From assembly GCF_003345525.1 (NCBI RefSeq), contig NZ_QQNH01000003.1, positions 124,001 through 188,000 on the forward strand: 64,000 nucleotides of DNA, read 5' to 3'. Source of the DNA: Pelagibacterium lacus. GTDB lineage: Bacteria > Pseudomonadota > Alphaproteobacteria > Rhizobiales > Devosiaceae. The notes beneath the pieces are model-generated. The model made no database searches, was not told the DNA's origin, and saw nothing but the letters and a program-made list of their open reading frames with translations. Of the stretch, positions 9,576 to 18,414 are shown one piece after another (position 1 is the first letter of the stretch; the number at the start of each line of letters is the position of its first letter). The translations under genes were made by a program, and so were the position numbers.

Positions 9576-10091
9576 ATGGCCGTTCGCGAAATTCTTATCC
9601 TGCCCGATCCCCTGCTGCGCAAGGTGGCCGAACCTGTCGCCGAATTCGACGACGAGCTGAAAAAGACCGTCGAGGACATGTTCGAGACCATGTACGAGGC
9701 CCCGGGCATCGGGCTGGCCGGCCCGCAGATCGGCTATATGAAGCGGGTGATCGTCATCGACCTCGCCGATGAGGAAAATCCCGATTCGGGCAAGATCGCC
9801 ATGGTCAATCCCGAGATCGTCGGCGTCAGCGAGACCACGGAAATCTCCGAGGAAGGGTGCCTGTCGATCCCCGAATTCTACTACGAGGTCGAGCGGCCCG
9901 CCGAGGTGACGGTCAAATACCGGACGCCCGAGGGTGAGGAAGTCACCCGCCACGCCACCGGCCGTCTCGCGGTCTGCATGCAGCACGAGATCGACCATCT
10001 CGATGGGGTGCTCTATATCGACTATCTCTCGCGGCTGAAGCGCGACCGGGTGATGAAGAAATTCCAGAAGCGGGCCAAGCTCGCCTCCTAG
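9576..10091 (+). CDS. def: Peptide deformylase
   Basis: The 171-residue metalloenzyme removes the formyl group from new protein N-termini. All three family motifs are present: GIGLAGPQIG, EEGCLSIP and QHEIDHLDG, giving the Cys and two His metal ligands and the catalytic Glu. It is followed by fmt, whose product adds the formyl group to initiator tRNA; the def-fmt pair is a classic operon. Confidence 0.97.
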   Translation: MAVREILILPDPLLRKVAEPVAEFDDELKKTVEDMFETMYEAPGIGLAGPQIGYMKRVIVIDLADEENPDSGKIAMVNPEIVGVSETTEISEEGCLSIPEFYYEVERPAEVTVKYRTPEGEEVTRHATGRLAVCMQHEIDHLDGVLYIDYLSRLKRDRVMKKFQKRAKLAS

Positions 10092-10123
10092 TTGCATGTG
10101 GCCGACTTTAACGGAGAATGACG

Positions 10124-11047
10124 ATGAAGCTCGTCTTCATGGGCACGCCCGATTTCGCAGTGCCCACGCTGACCGAAATCGTCATGCGCGGGCACGAGGT
10201 CATCGCCTGCTATACCCGTGCGCCCAAGCCGGCCGGGCGCGGGCAGGCCGAGCGCAAGTCCCCGGTGCATCTGGCCGCCGAGGAGTTCGGCATCCCGGTC
10301 TTCACCCCCAAAAATTTCCGCGACCCGGCCGATGTGGCGGTGTTCGCGGCACTGGGGGCCGAGGCGGCCGTGGTGGTCGCCTATGGCCTGCTGCTGCCCC
10401 TAGCCATTCTCGAAGCTCCCGACAAGGGCTGCCTCAACCTGCATGGCTCGCTCCTGCCGCGCTGGCGCGGCGCGGCGCCCATCCAGCGGGCCGTCATGGC
10501 CGGGGACCGGCAGACGGCGGTGTCGGTGATGCGCATGGAGGAAGGGCTCGATACCGGCCCGGTGAGCCTTATCGATATCATCCCCATCGCCCCCGACATG
10601 ACCGCCGGCGAACTCCATGACGAGATGATGCGCACCGGAGCCGACCTGATGGGCCGCGCGCTGGCGGCGCTCGAACGCGACGCGCTCGAATTCACCCCGC
10701 AGCCGGACGAGGGCGTCACCTACGCCAAAAAGATCGACAAGGCGGAGAGCCGCATCGATTTTTCCCGCTCCGCGGCTGAGGTCCACAACCACATTCGCGG
10801 CCTGTCGCCCTTTCCCGGCGCCTGGTTCGAGATCGTGCGCGATGGCAAGCCCGTGCGGGTCAAGGCCCTGCGCTCGGCGGTCGTCGAGGGCGATGGCGCG
10901 CCGGGAACCGTGCTCGAGGGGCTGGTCGTCGCCTGTGGCGGGGGCGCCGTGCGCCTCACCCGCGTGCAGCGCGAGGGCAAGGGCGCCATGGACGCCGAGG
11001 CCTTCCTGCGCGGCATGGGCGACCTCCGTGGAGCCGTGGTGGGCTAG
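10124..11047 (+). CDS. fmt: Methionyl-tRNA formyltransferase
   Basis: The 307-residue enzyme formylates Met-tRNAfMet using 10-formyl-THF. It begins [14 protein letters not shown] and has the catalytic region [19 protein letters not shown] and the C-terminal tRNA-binding domain. ATG 10124 was preferred to ATG 10118 because GGAG at 10113-10116 is seven bases upstream of the former and only one base from the latter. Its stop codon TAG lies in the terminal CTAG of the adjacent palindromic element, so insertion of that element left the reading frame end intact. Confidence 0.96.
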   Translation: MKLVFMGTPDFAVPTLTEIVMRGHEVIACYTRAPKPAGRGQAERKSPVHLAAEEFGIPVFTPKNFRDPADVAVFAALGAEAAVVVAYGLLLPLAILEAPDKGCLNLHGSLLPRWRGAAPIQRAVMAGDRQTAVSVMRMEEGLDTGPVSLIDIIPIAPDMTAGELHDEMMRTGADLMGRALAALERDALEFTPQPDEGVTYAKKIDKAESRIDFSRSAAEVHNHIRGLSPFPGAWFEIVRDGKPVRVKALRSAVVEGDGAPGTVLEGLVVACGGGAVRLTRVQREGKGAMDAEAFLRGMGDLRGAVVG

Positions 11048-11314
11048 GGTCGACATTCAACTATATCACGTTCACGATGGAGACGAAAATGGCCAGATGG
11101 CAGGAAGAGAGCGTAGCGCGTATCGAAATACGGGTAAGCTTTCTGACGCACCAGCTGGCCATTTTCGTCCCACCCCGGAGGGGCGCGCCGGCTGTGCCCG
11201 TCCGGTGCGTCAAGCCGCTTGCCCGTGTCAGGACACGGGCGTCGCGTCTTTCCTGCCGAGCCGAACACATCCGGCAGCGTCGTGAGCGTGATATAGTTGA
11301 GTGTCGACCCTAGC
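11043..11314. mobile_element. MITE-like palindromic element between fmt and truA
   Basis: A non-coding element of about 270 bp bounded by 35-bp terminal inverted repeats (11043-11077 and 11280-11314). They match at 33 of 35 positions, and both differences are G-T compatible. Inside are further paired segments: 11082-11096 with 11155-11169 (15 bp perfect), TGACGCACC 11144-11152 with 11204-11212, GGCAGGAA 11099-11106 with 11250-11257, and a GCCCGTGTC/GACACGGGC hairpin (11221-11240). The ends carry CTAG, which may be a target duplication, although CTAG is itself palindromic. No convincing protein is encoded. Removing one CTAG and the interior would restore a two-base fmt-truA spacing. Confidence 0.8.
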
Positions 11315-11315
11315 G

Positions 11316-12056
11316 ATGCCCCGCTACAAGCTCACCATCGAATATGACGGAACCCCCTTTGTCGGTTGGCAGCGTCAGGCCGATGCGCTCTCCGTGCAGG
11401 AGGCCGTCGAGACGGCGATCCAGCGCCTCTCGGGCGAGGATCTGCGCATCCAGACCGCCGGGCGCACCGATGCGGGGGTGCATGCGCGCGGGCAGGTGGC
11501 TCATGTGGATCTGGAGCGCCAATGGGAGCCGTTCACCGTGCTCCAGGCGCTCAACTTCCACCTCAAGCCGCACCCTATCGCCATTCTGGCCTGCGAGATC
11601 GTCGACCCCGCTTTCGAGGCCCGCTTTTCGGCGACCGCGCGCCATTACCGCTATCTGATCCTCAACCGCCGCGCCCGGCCGGCTTTGGAGGCCAACAAGG
11701 TTTGGCACGTCGCGGTTCCGCTCGATGCGGACGCCATGCAGGCGGCGGCGCAGACCATTCTCGGCCGGCACGATTTCACCACCTTCCGCTCCGCCCAGTG
11801 CCAGGCCAGATCGCCCATCCGCACCCTCGACCGGTTCGATGTGCGGCGCGAGGGGGACATGATCGCCATCGAGGTTTCGGCCCGCTCCTTCCTCCATCAC
11901 CAGGTGCGCTCCATGGTGGGCTCGTTGAAGCTGGTGGGAGAGGGGAAATGGTCGGCGGGCGATTTCCGCGCCGCCCTCGACGCCCGCGACCGCACGCGCT
12001 GCGGCGCCATGGCCCCGGCGGCAGGGCTCTATCTGATGGCCGTGGATTATCCCTAA
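11316..12056 (+). CDS. truA: tRNA pseudouridine(38-40) synthase TruA
   Basis: The 246-residue enzyme isomerises uridines 38-40 in the tRNA anticodon arm. The catalytic Asp lies in GRTDAGVHA, and the N-terminal [16 protein letters not shown] is typical. The ATG at 11316 begins two bases after the palindromic element, so the native upstream region is replaced by the element's inverted repeat and no Shine-Dalgarno is visible. A GTG at 11301 inside the element would add five residues. Expression may now rely on readthrough or on the element. Confidence 0.94.
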   Translation: MPRYKLTIEYDGTPFVGWQRQADALSVQEAVETAIQRLSGEDLRIQTAGRTDAGVHARGQVAHVDLERQWEPFTVLQALNFHLKPHPIAILACEIVDPAFEARFSATARHYRYLILNRRARPALEANKVWHVAVPLDADAMQAAAQTILGRHDFTTFRSAQCQARSPIRTLDRFDVRREGDMIAIEVSARSFLHHQVRSMVGSLKLVGEGKWSAGDFRAALDARDRTRCGAMAPAAGLYLMAVDYP

Positions 12057-12058
12057 CA

Positions 12059-12217
12059 CTAGAACCGATGCCGCACGATGCTGGGCGGCGGCTCGGCCGC
12101 GGCCAGCCGCATCTCGGCGGCAGCAGGTTCGAACCCGGCCTTGCCGGCCAGCACCGCATGGAGCGCAAAGGGCGGCACGACGAAGACGAACAGGAATGCC
12201 CAGAGCGGATAGCGCAT
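12059..12217 (-). CDS. Small single-span membrane protein
   Basis: A 52-residue protein starting MRYPLWAFLFVFVVPPFALH, with one hydrophobic helix (about 4-24) and an Ala/Glu-rich, probably extracytoplasmic or cytosolic tail. GGGAGAG lies seven bases before the ATG, which supports a real gene and this start. No known family was recognised. It is the last gene of the sqdB-like/BcsB-like/GT2 operon, 69 bp after the glycosyltransferase, so it could be an accessory subunit of the synthase. It ends two bases from the convergent truA stop. Confidence 0.55.
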   Translation of the reverse strand: MRYPLWAFLFVFVVPPFALHAVLAGKAGFEPAAAEMRLAAAEPPPSIVRHRF

Positions 12218-12286
12218 GATCGAACTCTCCCTGCCCGCCGGATCGGGCATTGGAGGCATCATGACGGCGAGATGCGAAGGGCGCGC

Positions 12287-14068
12287 TTACCGGTTCGATT
12301 GCATTTTATCGAAGGCGATCGAGAGCACCGATTCCAGCGTCAGATAGGACCGCACAAGGCGAAAGAGGATATATTCGGGCAGGCCCACCAGCGCCTTCAC
12401 CCGGCCATTGGCCAGCGCCGCGAAGGCCGCCATCAGGGCCGGGGCGCCGAGCACCACGGCGACCACCGCCGGCAGGGTCAGCGGCGTCATCGGGTTGAAG
12501 CCCACGAAATAATAGAGGACGCCGAAGATGACCAGCGGCACGGTCATCGCGCGGCGGCCGGAATTGAGCAGCATGAAGGGCAGGATGATTTTGCCGCGCA
12601 CCGACCCCGTCCAGCCATCGAGATAGGCGCGGTTGCGGGCCGAGACGTGATAGACCGAGCGGAACCAGCGCATGCGCTGCTCGCGCAGATGCGTCCAGCT
12701 GCGGGGCACTTCCGAAACATAGGTGATGGTGGGATCGCCGACGATCCGGTAGCCCATCTCCCCGATGCGCAGCGACATGTCGGTGTCCTCGCCATTCATG
12801 CCGCCCACGAAGCCGCCGGCTTCCCGCACCGCCTGGGTGCGATAGACCGCGAACATGCCCGGCACCCCGACTATGGCGTCCACCGCGCCATAGGCCACCT
12901 GATAATAGCCGTGCTTGAGGAGGGTTTCGAGATCGCGGGCCCGGTCGAATTTCCCCGTCCCCGGTGCGATGGGCAACCCGCCTACCACGCCCATATCGGG
13001 GCTCGCGAAATGGCGCAGCGCGTACCGGATCGCATCGGGATGGATCTGGGTGTCGGCGTCGATGCGGATGACGAACGGCGTGTCGGTGGCGGCGATCCCC
13101 GCATTGAGGGCATTGGATTTCCCCGGCACGGGGACCGAAACCACCCGGCCGAGAATATGGCCCAGCGCCGCGAAGGCCTCGGTCGCGGCCTGCGGCGTGG
13201 TGTCGGTCGAGCAATTGTCGAGCACCAGCACATGCACCTCGCCCTCATAGCGGGCGGCGGCGGCATCGAGCGCCGCCAGGGTACGCGGCAGGATATGGGC
13301 CTCGTTATGGGCGGGAATGATGACGGTGACGGCGGGGCTGAACCGGCGCTTGCGCCCCAGCACCGATTTGAGCGTTCCCAGCACGTAGAGGATGAAGAAC
13401 AGGACGGGAAGGAACAGGAAGACCCCCGGCCCGGTGCCGCCCAGCAGCGCGACCGAGCGCAGATCGTCGACCAGCGGCAGGGCCAGCCCGTCGACCCAGA
13501 GCGAGATGGCCATGGCAAGGGCGACGGCGGCGAGGATCGACAGGAAGGACAGGGGCTTGAGCGCCAGCCTGAACGGGGCCGAGGGCGCGCGCGGCGGCAT
13601 GGTGCCCTGATCGAGCAGGCGAGTCGAGAAGATGAAAAAGCCGAAAAGGCCCGACAGGATCTCCACCACATGGATGGAATAGACAAACCCCGTCAGCCGG
13701 AAGGCGACGATGTTGATGAGGTCGAAGGCGGCGCAGACCACGAGATAATAGAGCGTCACCTCGAGGAAGAATTTGAGTCGCCCCGGCGCACGCGCGCCCA
13801 CTACGGCGGAAAAGGCCACGGTGAACGAGACGATGAAGATGCGCAGCGGGATCGAATGAACCCCCAGATAGGGCGAGAACACCACGTCCCCATTGGGAAA
13901 CCAGGAGCGCAGCGGCTCGGTGCTGATCAAGGCGAGCAGCACCGTCGCCACCATGGTGAACAGCACCAACAGGGTGGGGGCCGCCCACACCGAGAGCGGC
14001 CGCGTCAGCCGGGCCGGCGCGCTGTCCACCGACCAGTAATCATGGTCCCTCGATGCAGGCTGGAGCAT
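12287..14068 (-). CDS. Processive family 2 glycosyltransferase (cellulose/hyaluronan-synthase-like)
   Basis: The 593-residue integral membrane protein has about seven predicted helices before a cytosolic GT2 domain (about 240-480) and three or four after it. The catalytic set is visible: VTVIIPAHNE, the DAD metal motif in IRIDADTQIH, GEDTD for the catalytic base, and QRMRW, the Q(Q/R)xRW motif of processive synthases. This indicates a polymerase that extrudes a polysaccharide through the inner membrane. Unlike BcsA it has no C-terminal PilZ domain, so direct cyclic-di-GMP control is unlikely. It starts five bases after the BcsB-like gene. The sugar used is unknown; the adjacent SqdB-like enzyme suggests a sulfoquinovose donor. 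Confidence 0.88.
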   Translation of the reverse strand: MLQPASRDHDYWSVDSAPARLTRPLSVWAAPTLLVLFTMVATVLLALISTEPLRSWFPNGDVVFSPYLGVHSIPLRIFIVSFTVAFSAVVGARAPGRLKFFLEVTLYYLVVCAAFDLINIVAFRLTGFVYSIHVVEILSGLFGFFIFSTRLLDQGTMPPRAPSAPFRLALKPLSFLSILAAVALAMAISLWVDGLALPLVDDLRSVALLGGTGPGVFLFLPVLFFILYVLGTLKSVLGRKRRFSPAVTVIIPAHNEAHILPRTLAALDAAAARYEGEVHVLVLDNCSTDTTPQAATEAFAALGHILGRVVSVPVPGKSNALNAGIAATDTPFVIRIDADTQIHPDAIRYALRHFASPDMGVVGGLPIAPGTGKFDRARDLETLLKHGYYQVAYGAVDAIVGVPGMFAVYRTQAVREAGGFVGGMNGEDTDMSLRIGEMGYRIVGDPTITYVSEVPRSWTHLREQRMRWFRSVYHVSARNRAYLDGWTGSVRGKIILPFMLLNSGRRAMTVPLVIFGVLYYFVGFNPMTPLTLPAVVAVVLGAPALMAAFAALANGRVKALVGLPEYILFRLVRSYLTLESVLSIAFDKMQSNR

Positions 14069-14073
14069 GGGTG

Positions 14074-15717
14074 CTATCGCGTGACCATGAAGATGACGGT
14101 ATCCCCGGCGAGGTCCTGGACCATCGGCAGGGCCTCGAACAGGGAGACGAGGCCCGGAGCGCTGCCGTCCTCGGCATTGGCGATGACGAGGCGCATATTG
14201 AAGTCGGCCCCGATCTCGCCGATGTCGCGCAACGCGGCGCGCAAGCCGCCCGCCGTGGTGACGGCGATGGAGATGGGTGCCTCCCCCGCCTCCGCCCCGA
14301 AGCGCACCTCAGCCGAGGCCGGCAACAGCTTGCCCAGCATGGCCGCTGCCACACGCTGCGACCCGGCATCGAGCGGGGTCGCGACGGTCAGCCCGAGGGT
14401 CCCCGCATTGGCCATCTCACGCACCAGCAGCGGCAGGCCCTCCCGGGGCTGGGTGCCGGCAACGGTAAGGCTGGACTGGCCGAGCAATTGCGCCTGCGCG
14501 CTCGGCAGGACCTGGCAGACGGACGTGTTGGTGCTGGTATCGATGAGTTCGACCTGCAGCACATTGGCGAGGGCCTGGACCGCGATGGGCAGGGAGACGT
14601 CGAGGGCGAGGGTTTCGCTCTGCCCGTCGAAGCGCTCGGTGGTCAAAAGGTTCTCGTTGAGCGAGACGCGGACCATCCAGTCGGTGTTTGCCGCCAGCTT
14701 GGAGGGCTTGATGGCGAGGCGAAAGGTGCGTGGCATCAGCCCGCCGGGAAGGTCGGCCAGCGCGTAGGGAATGGCCCAGCGCCGCGAGCCCCGGAAGGTC
14801 TTGAGCAGCGTTTCCGCGCCGAGGGTTTCGACGGAAATCGGCCAGGTCTCGATGGCCTGCGCCACCGGGGCGATGCCGCGCGTCCGCAACAGGGTGTGGA
14901 TTCCGCTTCGCCCCGAGACCACGATGCGGTTCGCCGCATCGAGGGCGAGACCGGACTCGGCCCCCTCCTGGACGATGACGATGTCGGCGGCGTGGTCTTC
15001 GGTCGCCCAGCGCACCGCGACCCCGTTGCGTTCGAGCACCTCGCGGCCCCAGATGGCCAGCGCCTGCTCCTCGGGCGAGACGCCGCGGTCGAGCCGGGCC
15101 GGGTCGGCCAGGGTGGCGATGCGCACCGGGAGGGTGTCCGTGGCATCGGCGGTCATCACTTCCAGCCCGCTTTCGGCCAGCAGCGTGATGGCCGCGCCCG
15201 AATTGGTGGCGTCGACGGGGCAGATCTGCCCGCCGCTGGTGGTGCCGCGGCCTTCCAGCGTCACGATGACGAGGTGCCCCAGCATGTCCGCCGCGTCGAG
15301 CGCGATCTCCACCTCGTGCCGCGAGCGGCCGGCATTGAGGACGATCTCGCCGCGCCGGTCGCCATTGACGGCGATGGTCATGCGCCCATCGCCATCGGCG
15401 CTGAGCTCGGCCTCGAACGCCAGCCTGAGGACGGCGGATGCGGCATTGATCCCCGCGGGCAGGGGAAAGCGGATTTCGCTCGAATCGGGGAAGCCGGCCA
15501 GTCCCATCCAGCGCTCCTGATGCGGGCGCGGCACCCAGACCCGGTTGAGCCCGGCTTCAGGCGGCGTGTCGGACAGGGTGAGGTGGGGCAGGCTGTCGAC
15601 GGAGACCGCGGTCAGCAGCCGGTCGAGCACGTCCCCGCCCCGCGTATAGGCAATGGCAGCGCCCACGATCACGAAGCTGAGCACCGCGATCAGGAGCAAT
15701 CGCAGGAAGTCCTTCAT
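14074..15717 (-). CDS. BcsB-like periplasmic polysaccharide-synthase partner
   Basis: A 547-residue protein with an N-terminal signal anchor (about 5-25) and a large periplasmic region resembling BcsB, the carbohydrate-binding partner of cellulose synthase. Examples are the segment LNRVWVPRPHQERWMGLAGF, the jelly-roll-like GQICPVDATNSGA region, and flavodoxin-like segments with EEQALAIWGREVLER. It is shorter than BcsB (about 750 residues) and ends without the C-terminal membrane helix that contacts BcsA. The ATG at 15717 overlaps the preceding stop (ATGA). Homology to BcsB is inferred from size, layout and partner gene, and is weak in sequence. Confidence 0.7.
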   Translation of the reverse strand: MKDFLRLLLIAVLSFVIVGAAIAYTRGGDVLDRLLTAVSVDSLPHLTLSDTPPEAGLNRVWVPRPHQERWMGLAGFPDSSEIRFPLPAGINAASAVLRLAFEAELSADGDGRMTIAVNGDRRGEIVLNAGRSRHEVEIALDAADMLGHLVIVTLEGRGTTSGGQICPVDATNSGAAITLLAESGLEVMTADATDTLPVRIATLADPARLDRGVSPEEQALAIWGREVLERNGVAVRWATEDHAADIVIVQEGAESGLALDAANRIVVSGRSGIHTLLRTRGIAPVAQAIETWPISVETLGAETLLKTFRGSRRWAIPYALADLPGGLMPRTFRLAIKPSKLAANTDWMVRVSLNENLLTTERFDGQSETLALDVSLPIAVQALANVLQVELIDTSTNTSVCQVLPSAQAQLLGQSSLTVAGTQPREGLPLLVREMANAGTLGLTVATPLDAGSQRVAAAMLGKLLPASAEVRFGAEAGEAPISIAVTTAGGLRAALRDIGEIGADFNMRLVIANAEDGSAPGLVSLFEALPMVQDLAGDTVIFMVTR

Positions 15718-16934
15718 TGCGCGGCTCTTCCCAGAGCGTCGGCCGAGGAAAGGCCGGGAGCGTTGTCGCGGGTCCACAGCGCGGTGGCGGCAATGGCGTC
15801 GGGATTGTGCCGGTCGATATATTTGGCGGCGATCTCCGTGGTTTCCGCCAAAAGCCCGTCGCGCAGCAGGATGGGATCGAGCCCCAGGGCGCGGAAGGTG
15901 GCGTTGGAGACGCGCAGGTCGTTTTCCGCCGCCTCGTTGCGCGGGTTGTCGACATATTCGACGCTTGCGCCGGTCACCTCGGCCACCAGCCGGGCCAGGT
16001 CGCGCACGCGATGGGTTTCCGCCGCCTGGTTGAGGATCTTGACCGGCTCGCCCCTGGCGGGCGGGTTGGCGATGGCCAGCGCCACGCAGCGCACGGTGTC
16101 TTGGATATTGATGAAGGCGCGGGTCTGTCCGCCCGTGCCGTGCACGGTGAGCGGATGGCCGGCCACGGCCTGCATCAGGAAGCGGTTGAGCACGGTGCCA
16201 TAGTCGCCGTCATAGTCGAAGCGGTTGACGAGCGCCGGATCGAGCCTTGTTTCCGCGGTCTGGGTGCCCCAGACGATCCCCTGGTGCAGGTCGGTGATCC
16301 GCAGACGGTCGTTGCGGGCATAGAAGGCGAACATCAGCTGATCGAGGGATTTGGTCAGGTGATAGACGCTGCCCGGCCGGGTCGGATAGAGGATCGAACG
16401 CGGATAGCGCGTGCCGTCCGGTCCCTCGACGGTAACGTCGAGATAGCCTTCGGGAATTTCCAGCCCGTCCCCGTCATAGCCATAGACCCCCATGGTGCCG
16501 AGATGGACCAGATGGGTGTCGTGTTCGAGATCGGCGAGGACGGCGAGCAGGTTATGGGTGCCGTTGATGTTGTTGTCGACCGTATAGGTCTTGCGGCGCG
16601 TGTCGCGCATGGAATAGGGCGCGGCGCGCTGCTCGGCGAAATGGACCACCGCATCGGGGCGAAGATCGGCCAGCAGCGCGCGCAGCCCGGCGAAATCCTG
16701 GGCGATGTCGAGTTCGACGAAGTCGATGGTCCGGCCGCTGACGCGCCGCCACGCCGTGAGGCGATCGTTCATGGGCGAGATCGGGGTGAGGCTCGGCGCG
16801 TCCAGTTCGTCGGCGATGCGGCGCCGCGAGAAATTGTCGGCGATGGTCACGGCATGGCCGAGGCGCGAAAGATGCAGCGCCGTGGGCCAGCCGCAAAAGC
16901 CGTCGCCGCCGAGAACGAGAATGGAAAGGGGCAC
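15714..16934 (-). CDS. sqdB: SqdB-like UDP-sulfoquinovose synthase (SDR epimerase family)
   Basis: A 406-residue extended SDR protein. It shows the hallmark SqdB sequence LVLGGDGFCGWPTALHLS (Rossmann NAD site, residues 6-23), VVHFAEQRAAPYSM, HLGTMGVYGYDGDG and the catalytic pair in SVYHLTK (YxxxK). SqdB makes UDP-sulfoquinovose from UDP-glucose and sulfite. It is usually next to sqdC/sqdD/sqdX for sulfolipid, none of which is here. Instead it leads an operon with a BcsB-like protein and a processive GT2. This suggests the sugar nucleotide feeds a polysaccharide, or that the enzyme makes a related sugar. Confidence 0.85.
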   Translation of the reverse strand: MPLSILVLGGDGFCGWPTALHLSRLGHAVTIADNFSRRRIADELDAPSLTPISPMNDRLTAWRRVSGRTIDFVELDIAQDFAGLRALLADLRPDAVVHFAEQRAAPYSMRDTRRKTYTVDNNINGTHNLLAVLADLEHDTHLVHLGTMGVYGYDGDGLEIPEGYLDVTVEGPDGTRYPRSILYPTRPGSVYHLTKSLDQLMFAFYARNDRLRITDLHQGIVWGTQTAETRLDPALVNRFDYDGDYGTVLNRFLMQAVAGHPLTVHGTGGQTRAFINIQDTVRCVALAIANPPARGEPVKILNQAAETHRVRDLARLVAEVTGASVEYVDNPRNEAAENDLRVSNATFRALGLDPILLRDGLLAETTEIAAKYIDRHNPDAIAATALWTRDNAPGLSSADALGRAAQ

Positions 16935-17036
16935 GCAATATCTCCTTGGTCGCCGGACGCATTGCGCCGGTCGATGTCACATTTGGAGTTCCCGGTGTGC
17001 CCCGCTTGCTTGATTGACCTAAGCGTCATCAAGACA

Positions 17037-17087
17037 ACCAATACGAAAACTTCGATTGGTAAATACGCCTTAACCTGAGTTTACCAA
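17037..17087. promoter_or_regulatory. Nested inverted repeats upstream of the polysaccharide operon
   Basis: An unusually AT-rich stretch (about 16985-17100) separates the sqdB-like gene from the Yip1-like gene. It contains the hairpin ACCAAT...ATTGGT (17037-17060, with inner CGAA/TTCG) and an overlapping inverted repeat TTGGTAAA...TTTACCAA (17056-17087). Sharing one arm makes two mutually exclusive structures or adjacent operator half-sites. TTAA-N7-TTAC (17070-17084) is one base from a CtrA box. It may carry the operon promoter; no clear -35/-10 pair was assigned. Confidence 0.45.
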
Positions 17088-17167
17088 GTAGGCTAAAATA
17101 CGAACGGAGCATTGCCGCGCCGCGCGATAATCAGTTGTCACTTTTCTGTCACAGTGGGGCTGGCGGT

Positions 17168-17770
17168 CTACAGGAGCAGAGCGAGGAAGATGATTCCCCC
17201 GATAAGCGCAAACCCCTGGGCGGCGAAGGCCTGGATGATTCCCGCCACATCGAGGTCGACCATCAGCCGCGCGATGTTGATCTCGGCGATGAGGGCGGTG
17301 ATGGCGACCGCGGCCCAGACGAGCAGCACCAGGGTGACGATCCGCTCTCCCGCCTGCGGCCCGAGCAGCAGGGCGCCCGCGAAGGCGCAGACGAAGGTGG
17401 CGATGAGCAGGACAGAGATGGCAATCGCCTGCGTCCAGTTGCTGGCCACCATGAAGGCCCGGAAGCGGCCCAGCGCGCCGAAGCGGGGCAGAAGCAGCCG
17501 CATGGCGCCATAGCGCAGCGCCACGAGAACGCCGGCGATGAAGAGTTGCAGGCTTGGCGAATGCTGCCCCCGTCCCGCATCGCCCAGCCCGGCGAACGCG
17601 GCGAGCAGCACATGGGCGAGGATCAGCGCGATGAAGCTGCCGGCCAGCCCGCGCTGGCTGGTCTCGAACCACTGGCCGGAAGCGGCCCGCCCCAGAACCA
17701 GCATGAGGACGCCGCTCAGCGCATCGCGGGCTTCGGCGAGCAGCGTGGGCAGGGGCTGGACGGCCGACAT
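17168..17770 (-). CDS. Yip1-like integral membrane protein
   Basis: A 200-residue protein with about five hydrophobic helices and a short polar N-terminus. Its layout matches its upstream neighbour (LAEARDALSGVLMLVLGRAASGQWF against MEETRAAIVGSWRLILGRRDAPGYF), so the two are paralogs of a YIP1-type membrane family with no assigned function. Its ATG overlaps the stop of the upstream copy by one base (TGATG), so translation is coupled. The pair follows dapE on the same strand. Confidence 0.7.
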   Translation of the reverse strand: MSAVQPLPTLLAEARDALSGVLMLVLGRAASGQWFETSQRGLAGSFIALILAHVLLAAFAGLGDAGRGQHSPSLQLFIAGVLVALRYGAMRLLLPRFGALGRFRAFMVASNWTQAIAISVLLIATFVCAFAGALLLGPQAGERIVTLVLLVWAAVAITALIAEINIARLMVDLDVAGIIQAFAAQGFALIGGIIFLALLL

Positions 17771-18402
17771 CAGATTTCGGTTGGCGCCACGGGGGCGAAC
17801 AGCACGCCCACGGCCAGCAGCGCGATCAGCATGCCAATGGTCTGCACCACGATCAGCATGACGATCTGCCCCGCCTTCATACCCACCACCAGCCGCGCAT
17901 TGTTGATGCGGGCCAGAAAGCCGATCACCACGGCCAGCAACAGGATGAGCTCGGCCGACAGCGTTACCATGGCGACCACCGCCAGGATCAGCGAGACGAT
18001 GGCGTTGACCCAGTTCTCGACGGTGACGAAGGCGACGAATCGGTCGCTGAGCCCGGTGAGGCGCAGGACGACCCAGGAGCTGCCCATGATCCCGCCATAA
18101 AGCAGGGCGTTCTGGATGAGGGCGGCGAAGGTCGAGCCGCCGGTGCCCCCGGGGGCGATGATGGCCGACATGGCGAAGGTCACCACCACCGAGACCAAGA
18201 GGGCGACGAAGCTCGACGCGAGTCCGCGCAGATCGGTGAAGAAATAGCCCGGCGCGTCCCGCCGCCCCAGGATCAGCCGCCAGCTCCCCACGATCGCGGC
18301 GCGTGTTTCTTCCATGAGGGTCGGCTGGGCGGTGGTCACGACAATCGGCTCTCGGTTCGCGTGGTCGGGTCGGAGTTCAACATGTAGAGGGCGGCGGGGC
18401 AT
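17770..18402 (-). CDS. Yip1-like integral membrane protein, paralog
   Basis: A 210-residue protein with about five membrane helices, homologous in layout to the downstream gene. A conserved start region EETRAAIVGSWRLILGRRDA precedes the first helix. No function is known. The ATG at 18402 is 12 bp after the dapE stop. A GTG at 18339 (start VTTAQPTLMEE) would begin just before the conserved part and may be the true start, because the first 21 residues are Arg/His-rich and look non-native. Confidence 0.65.
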   Translation of the reverse strand: MPRRPLHVELRPDHANREPIVVTTAQPTLMEETRAAIVGSWRLILGRRDAPGYFFTDLRGLASSFVALLVSVVVTFAMSAIIAPGGTGGSTFAALIQNALLYGGIMGSSWVVLRLTGLSDRFVAFVTVENWVNAIVSLILAVVAMVTLSAELILLLAVVIGFLARINNARLVVGMKAGQIVMLIVVQTIGMLIALLAVGVLFAPVAPTEI

Positions 18403-18414
18403 CCGGCAAGCATG

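Noticed and set aside
11061-11313. Short open frames inside the palindromic element
   Set aside because: Present on both strands because of the palindrome; no ribosome sites and no plausible protein.
11366-14767. 1133-codon plus-strand open frame
   Set aside because: Runs through truA in a wrong frame and antisense to the glycosyltransferase; very high Arg/Gly/His content and no recognisable domain.
17070-17084. CtrA box upstream of the sqdB-like operon as a firm call
   Set aside because: TTAA-N7-TTAC differs by one base from the consensus and such matches are expected in AT-rich spacers; kept only as a remark.
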